From positions 744,001 to 808,000 of the forward strand of contig JAHGAU010000001.1 of the NCBI GenBank assembly GCA_019925105.1: a stretch of 64,000 bases of DNA. Reading direction: 5' to 3'. Below, piece after piece: positions 49,729 to 61,600 of the stretch (within the stretch, counting starts at the first letter, position 1; each line of letters starts with the position of its first letter). The notes under the pieces are model-generated. The model ran no database searches. It had not been told where the DNA came from and saw nothing but the letters and a program-made list of their open reading frames with translations. The stretch comes from Niebla homalea. Taxonomy: Eukaryota > Ascomycota > Lecanoromycetes > Lecanorales > Ramalinaceae. The position numbers and the translations under genes were made by a program.

Positions 49729-51125
49729 ATGCTTGCAGCGCGGAGATGTAGGCCAAGAACTGTTCATTTATTCAGGTCCCACCCAAACCTACCAACCACG
49801 AGGCGCCGATTCCTCCAGATTGCAAATGAGTCTAGTGATTCTTTCAATGCCTTCCCGCCAGAGCCTCCTGCTGGAACATCGTCATCACCCGGTACTGAGA
49901 TTGTCACTGATTGAATTGAAGTTCTGGAATTTTGACACTGCTTAGATGCCAGCTTTGAAGTTACAGCATCTCCATACGCCCTCCTCTCCGCGACGCTCTC
50001 CGCCTCCCAGAATTTGTATACACGCAAGGGTAGCTTGGTAGCGGTGGGGGGAAAGGCTGGAAATGTGTGTGCGAGATCAGCTTTACGGTCTTTGAAGTGC
50101 TGACTCCAACCCAGGCAGTTTCTACTCTGTCTATCTTGGAACCCTTCCGCCGAGCACTTGGTGGCATACCTTTCCTCTACCAACGAATTGCCTCCACTAC
50201 TCCCCTCACACTTCTCATTTCCACCAGATCCCTGGATACTTCCATCATTGTTGTGCGACTCGATGGCACCACCGACTGGATGCTCGCTGGCAAATCTTTG
50301 CTAGCCTGGACAGGTCAAACGCTTGCTGTCAAGCCCGTCATAGATACCAAGATGGTATGCACCTCGCCTGTGCCCGTGAATGGTAGCTGATCAAGGCAGT
50401 CACTAGCCCACTGGGGGTCTTCGACAGCGACAGGAAGAGGACTTCTTGCCTTGGTAGGGCGGGGCTCGATCTTGGAGGTGCAACTGCAGCAAGGCGAATC
50501 CTATATTGTCCATCCGAGGTGTGTGTACTCGTAACTCAGAGCGTGTCCGGACTAAAGCTGTCCAGCCATGTTGTGGGGTATTCAATGAGCAGGAGTCCAC
50601 CCCTGCCATACCGGCTCAAATCTTCTTCTCTCCGCCTGCAGATCCCGGACGTTTTTGCGTATTTCCCCGATTCCCGTTTCATCAAGACTCTGAGGAAAAG
50701 TGCCACTTGGCAGATAATAAGGAAGATCTTCTTTGCCTTGCGGACTTGGACTCGGGCAACGATATCTGGCGATCGGGTAATGTTTGTCCAATCTACCTTA
50801 GTGACACTGCTAAGAACCGCAGCTGTTTCTACAATTCCACGGTCCTACCACGATCTTGTTGCAGACCCGTGCTGCGCGCCTAAGGGACGTACTTAGCTCG
50901 AGAGACATCAACGAGCTCGCGGATGCAGAACCTGGGGTCGCTAAGCCCTTGCTCACGTCAACTTCATCTCCAAGGACTGACGGGTACTCGGATGTAAATC
51001 AGGGGCAATCGAGCTCGTCTGCTAATAAGTCAGAGCTCAGAATGCAGACTGCAAGTATTGGAAAAGACGGAAAGGTAACATTCGTGCCAGCTGATGCAAG
51101 CAAATTGCAGAGTACTATTACCTGA
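49729..51125 (+). CDS. AIM24: Mitochondrial protein Aim24
   Basis: Inner-membrane protein which in yeast supports MICOS integrity and respiratory complexes. Six exons (49729-49891, 49946-50064, 50115-50354, 50400-50518, 50566-50776, 50823-51125) give 384 residues, close to yeast Aim24. The Arg-rich start [20 protein letters not shown] is a targeting sequence. The domain (about residues 55-300) shows [30 protein letters not shown] [60 protein letters not shown] and [13 protein letters not shown]. The last exon gives [20 protein letters not shown]. Five introns of 45-54 bases break the frame, so no single long ORF shows the gene. All junctions restore conserved blocks. Confidence 0.92.
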
Positions 51126-51662
51126 TCTCATATGAGCTTTCATCAATTTTATCGCTATTCCTCGACGCTATCTCTACATGTGTGAGTTTCTCTGTTGTAG
51201 TGCTGGTCACTCCGGAATGATTGCATGATGGATCAAACCCGGAAAGAGCGAAACAGAGGTAATTCCCCTGATGCTAGAAAGTGAAACCAAATGTAACAGG
51301 CCACCTAAAGGACCCATTTGACCGCTATACTTGCCTCAGCCGTCACGAGTACTAATCGCCTTTGCCGGTACGGCGTCTGACCTCTTATGGTACAACATAG
51401 CAGTTGTCGAAGACGTTTCACAGAAACACGAGCTGGGCATGTCATAATATAAGGGTTTGATTTCCATGGCGCCAGATACCGCCATCCAACCAACACATGA
51501 TAGAAGTTGACAGAAGTTGCTAGAATAGCTGCCATCAAAAGAACGTTATGACAATTGCCCGAAGCCAAAGCCTGCTCTTCCACGTCAAGACTTTCCATTC
51601 AGTAACACCTTGACACATTCGCCAACACTTTCGAGGGGTTGGAGGTCTCTCCAAAAGCCTCT
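51126..51662. other. Intergenic after Aim24
   Basis: About 540 bases, with unsupported short frames only. Confidence 0.5.
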
Positions 51663-52018
51663 TTAGTAGCATTGGCAACCCTCACTATTGGGATCCTGGC
51701 AACGAGCCCTGTCCGCACCACAGCTGCCGCAGTAATAGCATCCATCAGGTGGATGGCAGCTACCGTCACCAATCGTACATAATCCGTGGTGTCCCACACA
51801 TTTCGTGCACTCGACACCATCAGGGTTGGCTTAATCATACAGGTCAATAGCTGGCGAACCATGGAGGCTGGCACCCAAACGTACTGCCTCGCCATAGAAA
51901 ACAGTGTCGCCCGATTTCAGGGCGCTGTACTCGCTCTCGTCTGCGCGCTTCTGAGTGGCTACAGCTGAGACGCTGGCGAGCGCTGCAGTCATAATGCTAA
52001 CAATTTGAGTATCTTCAT
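51663..52018 (-). pseudogene. Candidate small cysteine-rich secreted protein, signal-peptide frame broken
   Basis: The minus strand encodes a Cys-rich peptide (51809-51663) with ten cysteines in 48 residues, including CTKC, CYYCGSC and a CQCY end. In the same frame upstream, behind a stop, lies TAALASVSAVATQKRADE, which looks like a signal-peptide core followed by a Kex2-like KR site. The stop (51833-51831) could be removed by an intron with a strong GTACGT donor at 51884. The only frame-keeping acceptor is a weak CGAG at 51810. A better start, MKILKLLA at 52018, lies one base out of frame with the rest. From the in-frame ATG at 51992 the spliced protein would be 84 residues. I do not recognise the family. 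It may be a decayed or mis-sequenced effector-like secreted protein. Confidence 0.35.
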
Positions 52019-53707
52019 CTTCGGAATCCGATGGGCTTGAGGAGAATGCAGCCGGCCTGGTCCTTGCTAATCTGTAATACAATCAGGGACCCGGTACAGG
52101 ACGTGTTGGATGTAATATGAATAATTCGATGGAAGTCTCTGGGAAGAGGGGAAGTTAACTCACTTCTTATATCCAAATCCTAGCGTCCCACCTCAAGGTT
52201 GGGCCATGGACGACTTTCTTATTGCTCCTTTGTTGCGAGCTGCTTATAGCATATTGGAAATACGTGTAAGCGCTAGAAGGGTTTGCCGCAGGGAATCGAT
52301 GAGGTAAACCAATGGCAATAACAGTCGACACATCGCATACAAGTCACGGTGAGAGCCTGGACACAATTCATTGATGGTGCAGGGTGAAGATGGGAGCAGG
52401 GAGGGGAAGGTGAGCACGTTGCAGAGCTCAAAGAATGACAGGCTGACTGAACGCATCCACGGGGCACAAGAAGAAAGCCTATTGGCATGAGTCCGCGTAG
52501 GACAGTCCAAGAACCTCCGCATTGGGTGATTCATGTGACCCTCTGTCCTTCCTGCGTGTGGTATTGCCCTGCAAACTCTGGTCCCAAGCGTCTCCTGAGA
52601 GATGACAGGAATTCTTGCCCCAAAGTGGTTTTTCGTGCAGAGCAGAGCACAGAATGGATGATATCAAGGGTCCCAGGGGCTCGTGCGAAGACGTTGAGGA
52701 TGTTTCACCCAAGGAGATTGAAGCTGCCCATTGCATGTTTGTTTACGCAATTTGGTCCCATCGCACGGCTTGATGCTCATGTCATAAGATGTCTTTTTTG
52801 AGGAAAAAGCAAGCGCGATTGTACTTTATATTTCTAGAGCTGAAGGAAACAAGGGATACAAGGCAATACATCGATGATAGGAGACCAGTATTCTTAGCAA
52901 GTCACTTCCCCAGACCGCTCTCAGAAATCTGAGCATTTGGTGTCAGCTGTTGACACCTCCCCTGACAGATTCAAAGTGTTCTCTCTGGGTTCCCCACAAG
53001 ACATTGAAGCGAAGCAAGCGCCACTTACTCGGAAAGATCCGGGATGAGAGCTCGCAATGACCAGCCAGTCAGCCTTCATGATCGAAAGGATGATCGGCCC
53101 GGGCCGTCCCAGTGATTGGGCAAAAAGTAGATGAAGAAAACATAGAGGTCGCCAGAGTTAAGCAGGTAAGGTGCAGTGATGGACGTTGCTGGGCAGGACC
53201 TTGGCGGCTGTGATAGGCATTTGGCAACGCCCTGCAGCGATCGCTTGATTGTTGCGGAACTCCTTTTCAAGTCGAGTTGACTGAGCCTATACCTAGTGCT
53301 ATCCACATTACGATACTTTTACATTAGTGTCCTAGACTGTAATAGTGCCAAGGGCATTGAAAGGGCGTTCATGCAATTGACTTGACATATATGTTACAAG
53401 GAAGATTTCGTTCTAGATTAACCATATGTATACTTGAAAGGCGATAATAATGCATCTCAAGTACCACGTGTTATATAGGCTCGTAAGGAGGAACTAATAT
53501 AGGGTTCTACATACAATTATACGGGTACAAATAACCCCCACCACTGTAGCAAACCACGCTAAGTCAGTTGGCTTTGATTCTTCGGAATAATTCCGATAGT
53601 TTGTTATTATTTGTAAAGTGATTGTCTGCTTGCAAAGACAAAGACATACAAATTTCAGACCACAACCTTTACAATTGGTGAAGTCTCAACGCTACGGCAA
53701 CGTTAAT
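52019..53707. other. Gene-poor stretch before the kinesin gene
   Basis: 1.7 kb, AT-rich on the right half (53300-53700). Frames of 60-105 codons at 52244-52801 on both strands lack any family feature. No repeat ends or RNA genes were recognised. The right end holds the kinesin promoter. Confidence 0.5.
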
Positions 53708-56018
53708 ATGGGTGAGCTCGCGTCCTACCATTCTTTCCTGCATGTCATCGATGTTGATTGGCATCTTCGAAGTGGACAGTGCTAATGTCGATTCATCTTG
53801 CAGGTATTCGAGTCGTGGCAAGGGTGAGACCACAGCAGAAGAGTGAGCTGGAGAAAGACGTCATTGTTTCTACGACGAGTAGTGATAGCGGCGCGATTGT
53901 GAAGATACCAAATCCCAAAAAGGAAAGCGAGACCTATGCATTTCAATTCAGCGGAGCGTATGACCAAGCTGCGACACAACAGGAAATTTATGAGCATGAG
54001 AGTGAGCGATCGTTTATCTTGCATCTGCCCTCCTGCGCCGCTGAAAGCCGCAACAGTTTCGCCCACAATCAAAAGTCTATTCAACGGCCTTGACGTCACG
54101 ATATTCGCTTATGGCAGTACTGGAACGGGGAAGACACATACGATGCGAGGAGGGAAATCCATGGCCGATCGCGGCATGATCCCACGATTCCTTTCGGGGG
54201 TGTATCGAAGGGCGAGAAAGATAATGAAGGACTCCGATGCCGCGACAAAGGTCGAGGTTTCTTTATCATACTACGAGATTTACAACGACAAGGTATTTGA
54301 TTTGTTTGAATCACCAGAAGACAGGACTGCGGCAGGTCTTCCATTGAGGGATAATGGCGGAAAGACGGTAGTGGTGGGCTTGACCGAAAGGCCTTGCGAA
54401 AGTCTCAAAGAGTTTGAGACCCTCTACGACCAAGCAAACGTGAACCGATCAACAGGTTCTACAAAGGTGAGATGGATGCCAACTCAGACTGATCCGGAGT
54501 ATCTGCTCAACACAATCTTAGCTGAATGCATCATCCTCGCGCTCTCATGCTATTCTGCGCATTAGAGTGTCGACCGTTACAGGGGACACGATGCGCAGTA
54601 GCGTGGCCTCTGCCATTGATTTGGCAGGTTCAGAGGACAATCGACGGACTGAGAATCGAAAGGATAGGATGGTCGAATCAGCCAGCATCAACAAAAGTCT
54701 CTTCACCCTCGCCAAGTGCGTAGAAGCCATCAGTCGCGGCGATGATAGGATCCCTTATCGAGAGAGCAAAATGACTCGAATTCTGTCATTGGGACAAAAC
54801 AACGGAGTCACAATTATGATCTTGAACCTCGCACCTGTCAGATCCTTCCATCTTGACACTCTCAGCTCCCTCACCTTTGCGAACAGGACGAGAAAGATTG
54901 AAGTGCGGGAAATTGAGAATGAGCCAGTGTTCAGGGGATGCAGCCGTCCAGTGCCCCATTTGGCCGGCGCCACGATCCAGCGACAGCCTCTTAGGCCACT
55001 AGCAAGCACAGTCCACAACATCAAAATGCACGGCACTAATGTCGTGGCAAACAAACCCGACAAGCAATTGAAGGCTTCGTTCTCGGTCTTTTCAGATCCG
55101 GAACGTAACTCACATGCAATTGCCAAAACTTCGCACCAGGCTACTGGGGTCAACTCCTCGCCACTCAAGAGACGTGCGGAATCCTCGGCGTATGCGTCGA
55201 GACCGGCGAAGAGACACGCCTTGGGAAATGCGCCTCCAAATGGTCAAGCATCAATGTCAAAGCAATTGATAGAGGATATGATTGAGCGCAAGGTGTCAGA
55301 TATCTTGGCCGCTAGGGCCCTCGATCAGCCCTCAATGGCGCCGCAATCAGAGATAAGCGATGAGGTACAGCGGCGGCTAGATATGCTGGAGAAAAGGATC
55401 GAAGGCAAGGACGAGGGCAGGGAGCAAGGGTTGTCGTTCTTATTGATGGGTAAGCAGCACGCAGTCCGTGGCGAAGATGCAAGCGCGTTACGAATGTACC
55501 GGCTGGCCAAGGATTTCTTTCCGGACAACACCAAGCTGCAAACCAAGATTGAGAAGCTACAGCACAAGCTCCGCGACTCGAAATACCAAGATGCAGTCCA
55601 GGATAGAGCAGAGCCCAACAACAGTAGCCAAAGACGACAACGTGAGGAGGAAGACCACGACGGTGAATATGCCGCAGGCTCAGCAGAGGATGATGATGAC
55701 GAGGCAGACGATGTTCATTCTCGATCGCAGGCCCAGAGACGCGATCGGAAGCGAGGTGGTTCGTCAGAGGAGTTCACACCGTCAGGATGTCAAATACGGC
55801 ATCTACTCGACATAATCAACAGCCATGATTTGAAGCGAATACGCCGCTTAAAGGGCGTTGGAGCAAAGAAGGCCGACATCATAATGGCGGCTGTCGCAGA
55901 AACTGGAGCAGAAGGAGGAGCTCCGAACAGTTTCGGCAGCTTAAGTGAGTTGGGGAGGGTCAAAGGTGTTGGTATGCGAGCAGTTGAAACGATGATAGCC
56001 GGGATTGGTGAAGGTTGA
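53708..56018 (+). CDS. Kid-type kinesin with C-terminal helix-hairpin-helix (KIF22-like)
   Basis: Plus-end-directed chromokinesin candidate. Four exons (53708-53711, 53804-54001, 54057-54466, 54522-56018) give 702 residues. The first coding exon is only ATG-G, and splicing gives MGIRVVARVRPQQK, the normal motor start. The motor (about 2-370) has P-loop AYGSTGTGKTHTM, switch I LNASSSRSHAI, switch II DLAGSEDN and NKSLFTLAKCVEAI. The neck and middle carry basic and short coiled-coil regions (EVQRRLDMLEKRIEGKDEGR) and one TPR-like helix pair. The C-terminus (about 635-702) has two helix-hairpin-helix DNA-binding motifs, RRLKGVGAKKADII and LGRVKGVGMRAVETMIAG, as in vertebrate Kid. The orthology is inferred from domain order; chromosome-arm binding has not been shown here. 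Confidence 0.9.
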
Positions 56019-56417
56019 GTCGCGCGCTCGATTTGTTTGTGCTGAGAGCTCTAAATTGTATGATAGAAGAAGCGATCTCACAGCTGAAAACTCCACACGA
56101 TTGAAATGCACCTCGGCAGCTGATGATGTCAAAAATTGAGACGTTGGATCAACTCGTGACAACTCAGCGCCATTCATGCTCATTGCTCTCTTGCTCTGCG
56201 GGGTGCACCTCGGCAGTCGTAAAGCTTATGCGGTTCCTTCCCTAGACCCGAGCCTCGGCCGGCGTAAGTCCGAGATGCTTTCTCGGACATCCTACAGAAG
56301 GGGGTGAAAAGGTCTAAGGAGATGTTCGGCGGGCAGGTAAGGTGATATAAAGCATGGCGTCCCTTCCCGACTGAGATGCCATGCTGTCAACTTTCCAGCC
56401 AAGCATCCCACGAAAAG
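56019..56417. promoter_or_regulatory. Spacer between the kinesin and MFS genes, with TATA box
   Basis: About 400 bases. A TATAAAG at about 56346-56352 lies 66-72 bases before the chosen MFS start. No gene is seen in the spacer. Confidence 0.45.
56346..56352 (+). promoter_or_regulatory. TATA box-like element of the MFS gene
   Basis: TATAAAG in a good position for transcription to begin near 56376-56400. That placement favours translation from 56418 over the earlier in-frame ATG at 56376. Confidence 0.4.
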
Positions 56418-57979
56418 ATGTCCTCTTCTACCGGGTCCTCACTCACAGGGCCGACCGATTTGAAAGAAACAGAAGCCACTATCCTACCAGACACCGCCAA
56501 CGACTCCCCGGACTCGGACATGGAAAAGGCAGAAGACAAAAAACCAGAAGAGCCGGCTGCCTCGGATCCCGCCTCGTTTCCTGATGGAGGCTGGGAGGCT
56601 TGTCTGGTCGTGTCGGGGGCGTTTGCGTGTCTGTTTTGTAGTTTTGGCTGGATCAATGCCAGTGGTGTCTTCCAGACCGAATGGGAAAGGAATCGTGAGA
56701 CCTCATTGCTAATTTCGAGGCCAAGATGGGCTAACACCTGGCTCAAATAGAATTACGCAACTACTCGCCCAGCACCATCTCATGGATTCCAGCATTAGAA
56801 GTCTTTTTCATGTTTGCTGGTGGCCCTGTCGCGGGCAAACTTTACGACAATTACGGTCCTCGGTGGCTGTTAGTGGTTGGAACGGTTCTTCATGTCTTTG
56901 GACTGATGATGGCTTCTATTAGCTCAAAGTACTACCAGTATCTACTCTCACAAGGTGAGCAACTCAACAACCATTCCCACCTCCCATGTGCGCGCGCAAG
57001 GACAGCCTCTTCTTGGTCCTGAGTGCTTGTTCAGCGAGGGATGGGTTGGCTCAGTGTTCAACACCCCCGTACTCGCCCCATGTAATCTGACCGAAAACCA
57101 GGTATATGCAGTCCCCTTGGCGCATCGCTTGTTTTCTATCCAGCAATGTCTTCTGTGAGTACATGGTTCTTCAAGAACCGCGCGTTCGCCATTGGAGTCA
57201 TGGCTTCTGGGTCCAGTCTCGGTGGCGTCATATTCCCCATCATGGTTCAGCGCATTGTGGATGATGGTGGCCTCGGCTGGGCCTTGCGCGCTTCCGCATT
57301 GATCATTCTCGGACTCCTAATCTATGCCAACTTGACCCTCAAGTCTCGCTTACCCCCCAAACCGACGCCATGGAAGCTCTCCGACTTCGTGAAACCTTAC
57401 TCAGAGATACCCTTTCTGCTGGTGGTGCTGGCATCATTCTTCTTCTTTTTCGGCATGTTCTTGCCGTTCACCTTTATCATCCTATCCGCTCAGTATAACG
57501 GCATGAGCGCTACCCTAGCCGGATATCTCCTTTCAATCCTCAATGCTGTCTCCATATTCGGCCGGACGCTCCCTGGGTTCATTGCCGACCGAGTGGGACG
57601 GTTCAATGTTATGATTGTCACCTCCTTCATGTCCACAATACTGGTCCTTGCTCTATGGATCCCGGCAAGGGGCAATGTCCCTTATATCCTGTTCGCCGCC
57701 TTCTATGGCTTTTCCTCGGGCGCTTTCGTCTCGTTGGCGCCGGCTCTCATAGCACAGATTAGTGATATACGACAGATAGGCGTCAGGACAGGCTCCATGT
57801 TCATGGTCATCAGTATAGCCGCTCTGGTTGGTAATCCGATCGGCGGGCAGCTGATCAGTGAAGATAATGGTAATTACCTGCACCTTCAGATCTTCTGTGG
57901 CGTCGTGATGGCTGCAGGATCATGTGTCTTTGTCGCCGCGAGAATGAGTCTGGCTGGTGTGAAGTGGAAGAAGGTCTAG
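56418..57979 (+). CDS. MFS transporter, monocarboxylate/riboflavin (MCT/Mch5-like) type
   Basis: Plasma membrane permease of the major facilitator superfamily. Three exons (56418-56694, 56751-56954, 57102-57979) give 452 residues. A hydrophilic acidic N-terminus (about 60 residues) is followed by DGGWEACLVVSGAFACLFCS, the usual MCT-like first helix start. Twelve hydrophobic helices can be traced. The loop motif GPVAGKLYDNYGPRWLLVVG lies between helices 2 and 3, and GRTLPGFIADRVGRF between helices 8 and 9. The central FYPAMSSVSTWFFKNRAFAIG is typical of fungal members. The substrate cannot be told from sequence; fungal relatives include the riboflavin transporter Mch5 and secondary-metabolite exporters. 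No biosynthetic neighbours are present. An earlier ATG at 56376 would add 14 residues. Confidence 0.9.
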
Positions 57980-58645
57980 GCTCGACAATTAGTCAATTAC
58001 CTTGTTTTGACTTTCTCATATGAGGCTGGACTGAGTCTGCCCTTGTCAAACGATGATACATCAAAAACAGAGTGCACGGGTGAATCATGCTGAAATTAAA
58101 TACTTTCCGTGGCGGCATTACGCCCCCAGATTCCCACCTACCATTCATGCCGAGAGGACTATGGAGAACCCCAAAGTCGCTGACTGCAATGAATCTTGTG
58201 ATTCGTGAGTCTTCAGCTCTTCTGTGCTGTCTTGGGTTAATTGGAAGCAGCAAGAACACACCCCCTGGAGCTGGTCAGAGCACATTGGAACGTGGGGCGC
58301 CCTACCATCATCCGTCCATGTGTATAATAGAGTGATCGACAGAGAACGGCATGATCGACGGTTATGAAGATTAAATGATGGCGTCTGGGTCATACTTTTC
58401 GAGCCTTCTTTTTAGAGTATGTACATATATCGGGGTATCTCCGCTTCCTGCATGTTACCCGCCGTCGCGCAATGCAATAAACTTGGTACAAGGACATCAC
58501 CATGGCAAATGTCGTGAGATTTCAGTCCCGCTTGCAGGTGCTTCATGCTCCGCCAGAAAAGTTGAGCGTTTGCTGCCCGCGCTCGGGGTCACTCATCCTG
58601 TAGATACATCAGCATGCAGGAATGGCGGTGGGGCTTGGGAGACAC
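57980..58645. other. Convergent spacer, MFS/Smc6
   Basis: About 670 bases without a supported gene. Short frames only. Confidence 0.5.
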
Positions 58646-61600
58646 CTACTTGACCAACTTCACATCCCTGTCCGGCAACTTTTTATCTGTTGATTGAGGA
58701 GATATGAAGATAAACTGCTTGCCACGAGAGTTTCTCGCAAACTGGATCTAAGGCAAAAACTTCATTAGCAGCGGATTCCCTTGACAGGTGCGGCTAACGC
58801 CATCTCTTGGGCAATACTCACCATCATTTTCATGCTGATCTCTCTATTGACGCTGTCCATGAAGACGTCACTGCGGTCGATCAGTATAGATTTGGGAGGC
58901 GCAATTCTGGGAACTCACAATTCATCGAGACACCGGATTGGCGCCCCCATGGCCTCCCATATTGAGAGGAGGAGGCAGATGGTGGAAAAAGACTTCTCGC
59001 CGCCTGAAAGCCCATGCGTCGTCCTCCCATTGCTGTCTTTGCGGGTCTCGTCGGGTTCGACCTGAAGAGTTGGGCCGTCAGTCTTATCGATCACGAGATG
59101 GTTTCTAGGAAGGAGACAACACACAATCAAGTCCAGTGTTTTGTGCTTGTGATGGGCAAAGAGTCTGCCGCGGAAGCCACGCTCACTGAGCAGATAGAAA
59201 AACTGAATGCGCGCTCGACATGAGATCAGTCTTTGGAACTGCCTCCAACGTTCCCTTCTGTGGACAAGCGTCGTTTTGAGGAGCTGAAATGGTCAGTGGT
59301 CAGCAAAAGTGCTTGAGAGGTTCAGTCGAGGCTGAACGTACCTGAGCCAAAGTCTCGTTGCTTTCAATGTCCGCGTTGGCCTGGTCCATTGCTTGAACGG
59401 CTGCGTATACGTTGTTCGAGATATCAGACCGATTCCCGGTCCTGTATTTTCGTGAGTCAAGGCCTTACTTAATGGGTCGACAGGGTCTCCGCTTACCTTC
59501 TTTCGGCATTCTTCAAGTCATTTTCGAGCTTCTGGTACTTCCTATTGAGTGATTCCTCACTCTCGCCCTCATCAACGACAACTCGCTCACTGATATTCCT
59601 CGCTTGTACAATGAATTCTTCCACCGTCTCTAGCTGACCATGTCTTTCCCTGAGGCTTTCTTCCCTGTTCCTTTTCGCTTTATCCAAGGCTTCCAGGGCA
59701 TTGTTCTTTTCTTGCAAGGCGGCTCTTCGCTCACCGCTCCGCTGGTTGAATTTGTGCTCTGCCTTCAGTGATCTCGCTTCGGCCTCGCGGATCACGTCGT
59801 CGATCCGCTTCAAGCGGCCGATTATCGAGGACATTGTGTCACGGAGCGCGTCCTTCGCAGTGATGCACTCTTCGTAGGAGTTTTCGTATGTAGATCTGTC
59901 GGACTCTGCCTCGGACAGGGTAAGCTTCAAGGTGTCCAGTCGGCCTTCCTCGATAGCGTCTTGGTCCAAAGCGTCCTGAAGATCTTCAACCACGCTTTGG
60001 GCTTGTTGCGCTGCCCGCAACTTTTCCTGGCTGATCTTCTTGTGCTTCACTATAGCTTGATTGCATCGCAAGAGCTGATGGCTTTTCTCTTGCTGCAGAC
60101 GCTTGAGGTTGGCTTGTTCGGTCTTCAGATCTTCGACCACCTGTCGTTGCGAGCTAGAAAATTAGCACATGATCACAATAATGGAGAGTATCTCACTTTA
60201 TTTGGTATTCAATGTCAGTCTTCATGCGTGGAAGGCCCTTGTAATCGGGTATGTAGCTTTCCGAAAGCCCTCCGCCAACGGCAAAACCAAAGCGTATTCC
60301 TGTTCCTGGCTTCTGATTATGAGAGAAGCACTGTTTGACGTTGTTTATCCTGCCCTCATTCATTTTCGCAATCGCTTCTTCCCGTCTCCCGATGAGAATC
60401 GTCTGATCAATGCTTTGACCAATAATCAAGGAATTCCGGGCAAGGTCGTTGTCAAACTACCATATGTTCAGCGACGGACTCTGACCATCACAACGAGATA
60501 TTACAGACCTCAAGCACTCTGAGGCATGTTTCGAAAGCTGAGTCTGGTTCGTGGCCGCTAGTATCGATAGGTTCCTTCCTGCTGATCAAGATGGGCGATG
60601 AACTACTTAGATTAGCGACGCCCTTGCTATGGTGAAGGGCTAGCTTGCCAGGACGTTTGTTGCATCAAACCCGAAAGCCGCATCTGGTCTTCCTTACTGG
60701 TCACGACGAACGCTTCCAGATTGCTACCAAAGGACTTCTCAAGGATGCTCGACCATGCTGGATTTGTGAGGCGTACATGCTTGCCCAGGGGGCCTACAGG
60801 TTTCTCGCGAAAAGCGTTCTCTTGTTGGATCCTGTGGAGAAGTCGTGGCAGATTAGGATTGTAAGCTGCTTGCAACTTTCCGCGATCCCGAACCAATGTG
60901 TTCAATCGATCATCTGCGTCTTTTACAGTGGCCTGCTGCTTCCGAGCAATTTCTGCTGCTTGGTTGCCCTCAATTTCAGCTTTACTCCTTGCTCCTTCGA
61001 GTGAATGAAGCTCGTCATCATGCAGCCTGTGAGTGTCCCTGGCCTGCGAGGCTTCCTCTTTCTTGCGCTCAATCTCCTCTCTTCTTTCATCATTCTTCCC
61101 GCCGTCCATCTCACTAAGTCGCCGATGTTCGACTGCCATGTCGTTCTGCGCACTCGCTATTCGATCTTTGGCGGCCTTCAGCTCGCCTGCGACGCCCCGC
61201 TGTTCGGTCTACCAAGGATAAGCCACAGGTTCAGAGATACTGGATCTTGTGCAGTAGGCGCCTACCTGCAGAGATGTCTGCTCCAACTTGGTCTTGCCCA
61301 CTTCCTCTTTGATCCCAGCCATCTCATCTCGCAGAGGTTGTTCTGCATCCTTGGCATCGTCAAATGCTCGTCGCGCTTGATCTACAGCCTGTTCATTCTG
61401 AGAGAAGGCCTCACTCAGGCCATTTGCTTTCATCTCTAGGCGGTCTATGATCTCATCTGACCTCTGCAGATGCCGATCGGCTTCCGCAAGTTTCTTCTCC
61501 TCCCCTTCGACTTGGACCCATGCCATCTGACCCAAGAAGTGCGCAATCTTGTCTCGCAGTTCTTCCTGTTTCTCTGACAAAGCGAGTAGTTCCTGAGCTT

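Noticed and set aside
52487..52801. 104-codon plus-strand frame
   Set aside because: No domain, no signal peptide and no splice continuation. The overlapping minus frame is equally featureless.
58777..58822. Smc6 ending by read-through at ALAAPVKGIRC
   Set aside because: The frame stays open past 58822, but a GTGAGT donor there and the exon at 58747-58646 restore the conserved Smc6 C-terminus (GKQFIFISP).
60649..60656. GTCCTG donor at the end of Smc6 exon 4
   Set aside because: Poor donor consensus. The GC donor five bases on fits both the splice consensus and the family sequence better.
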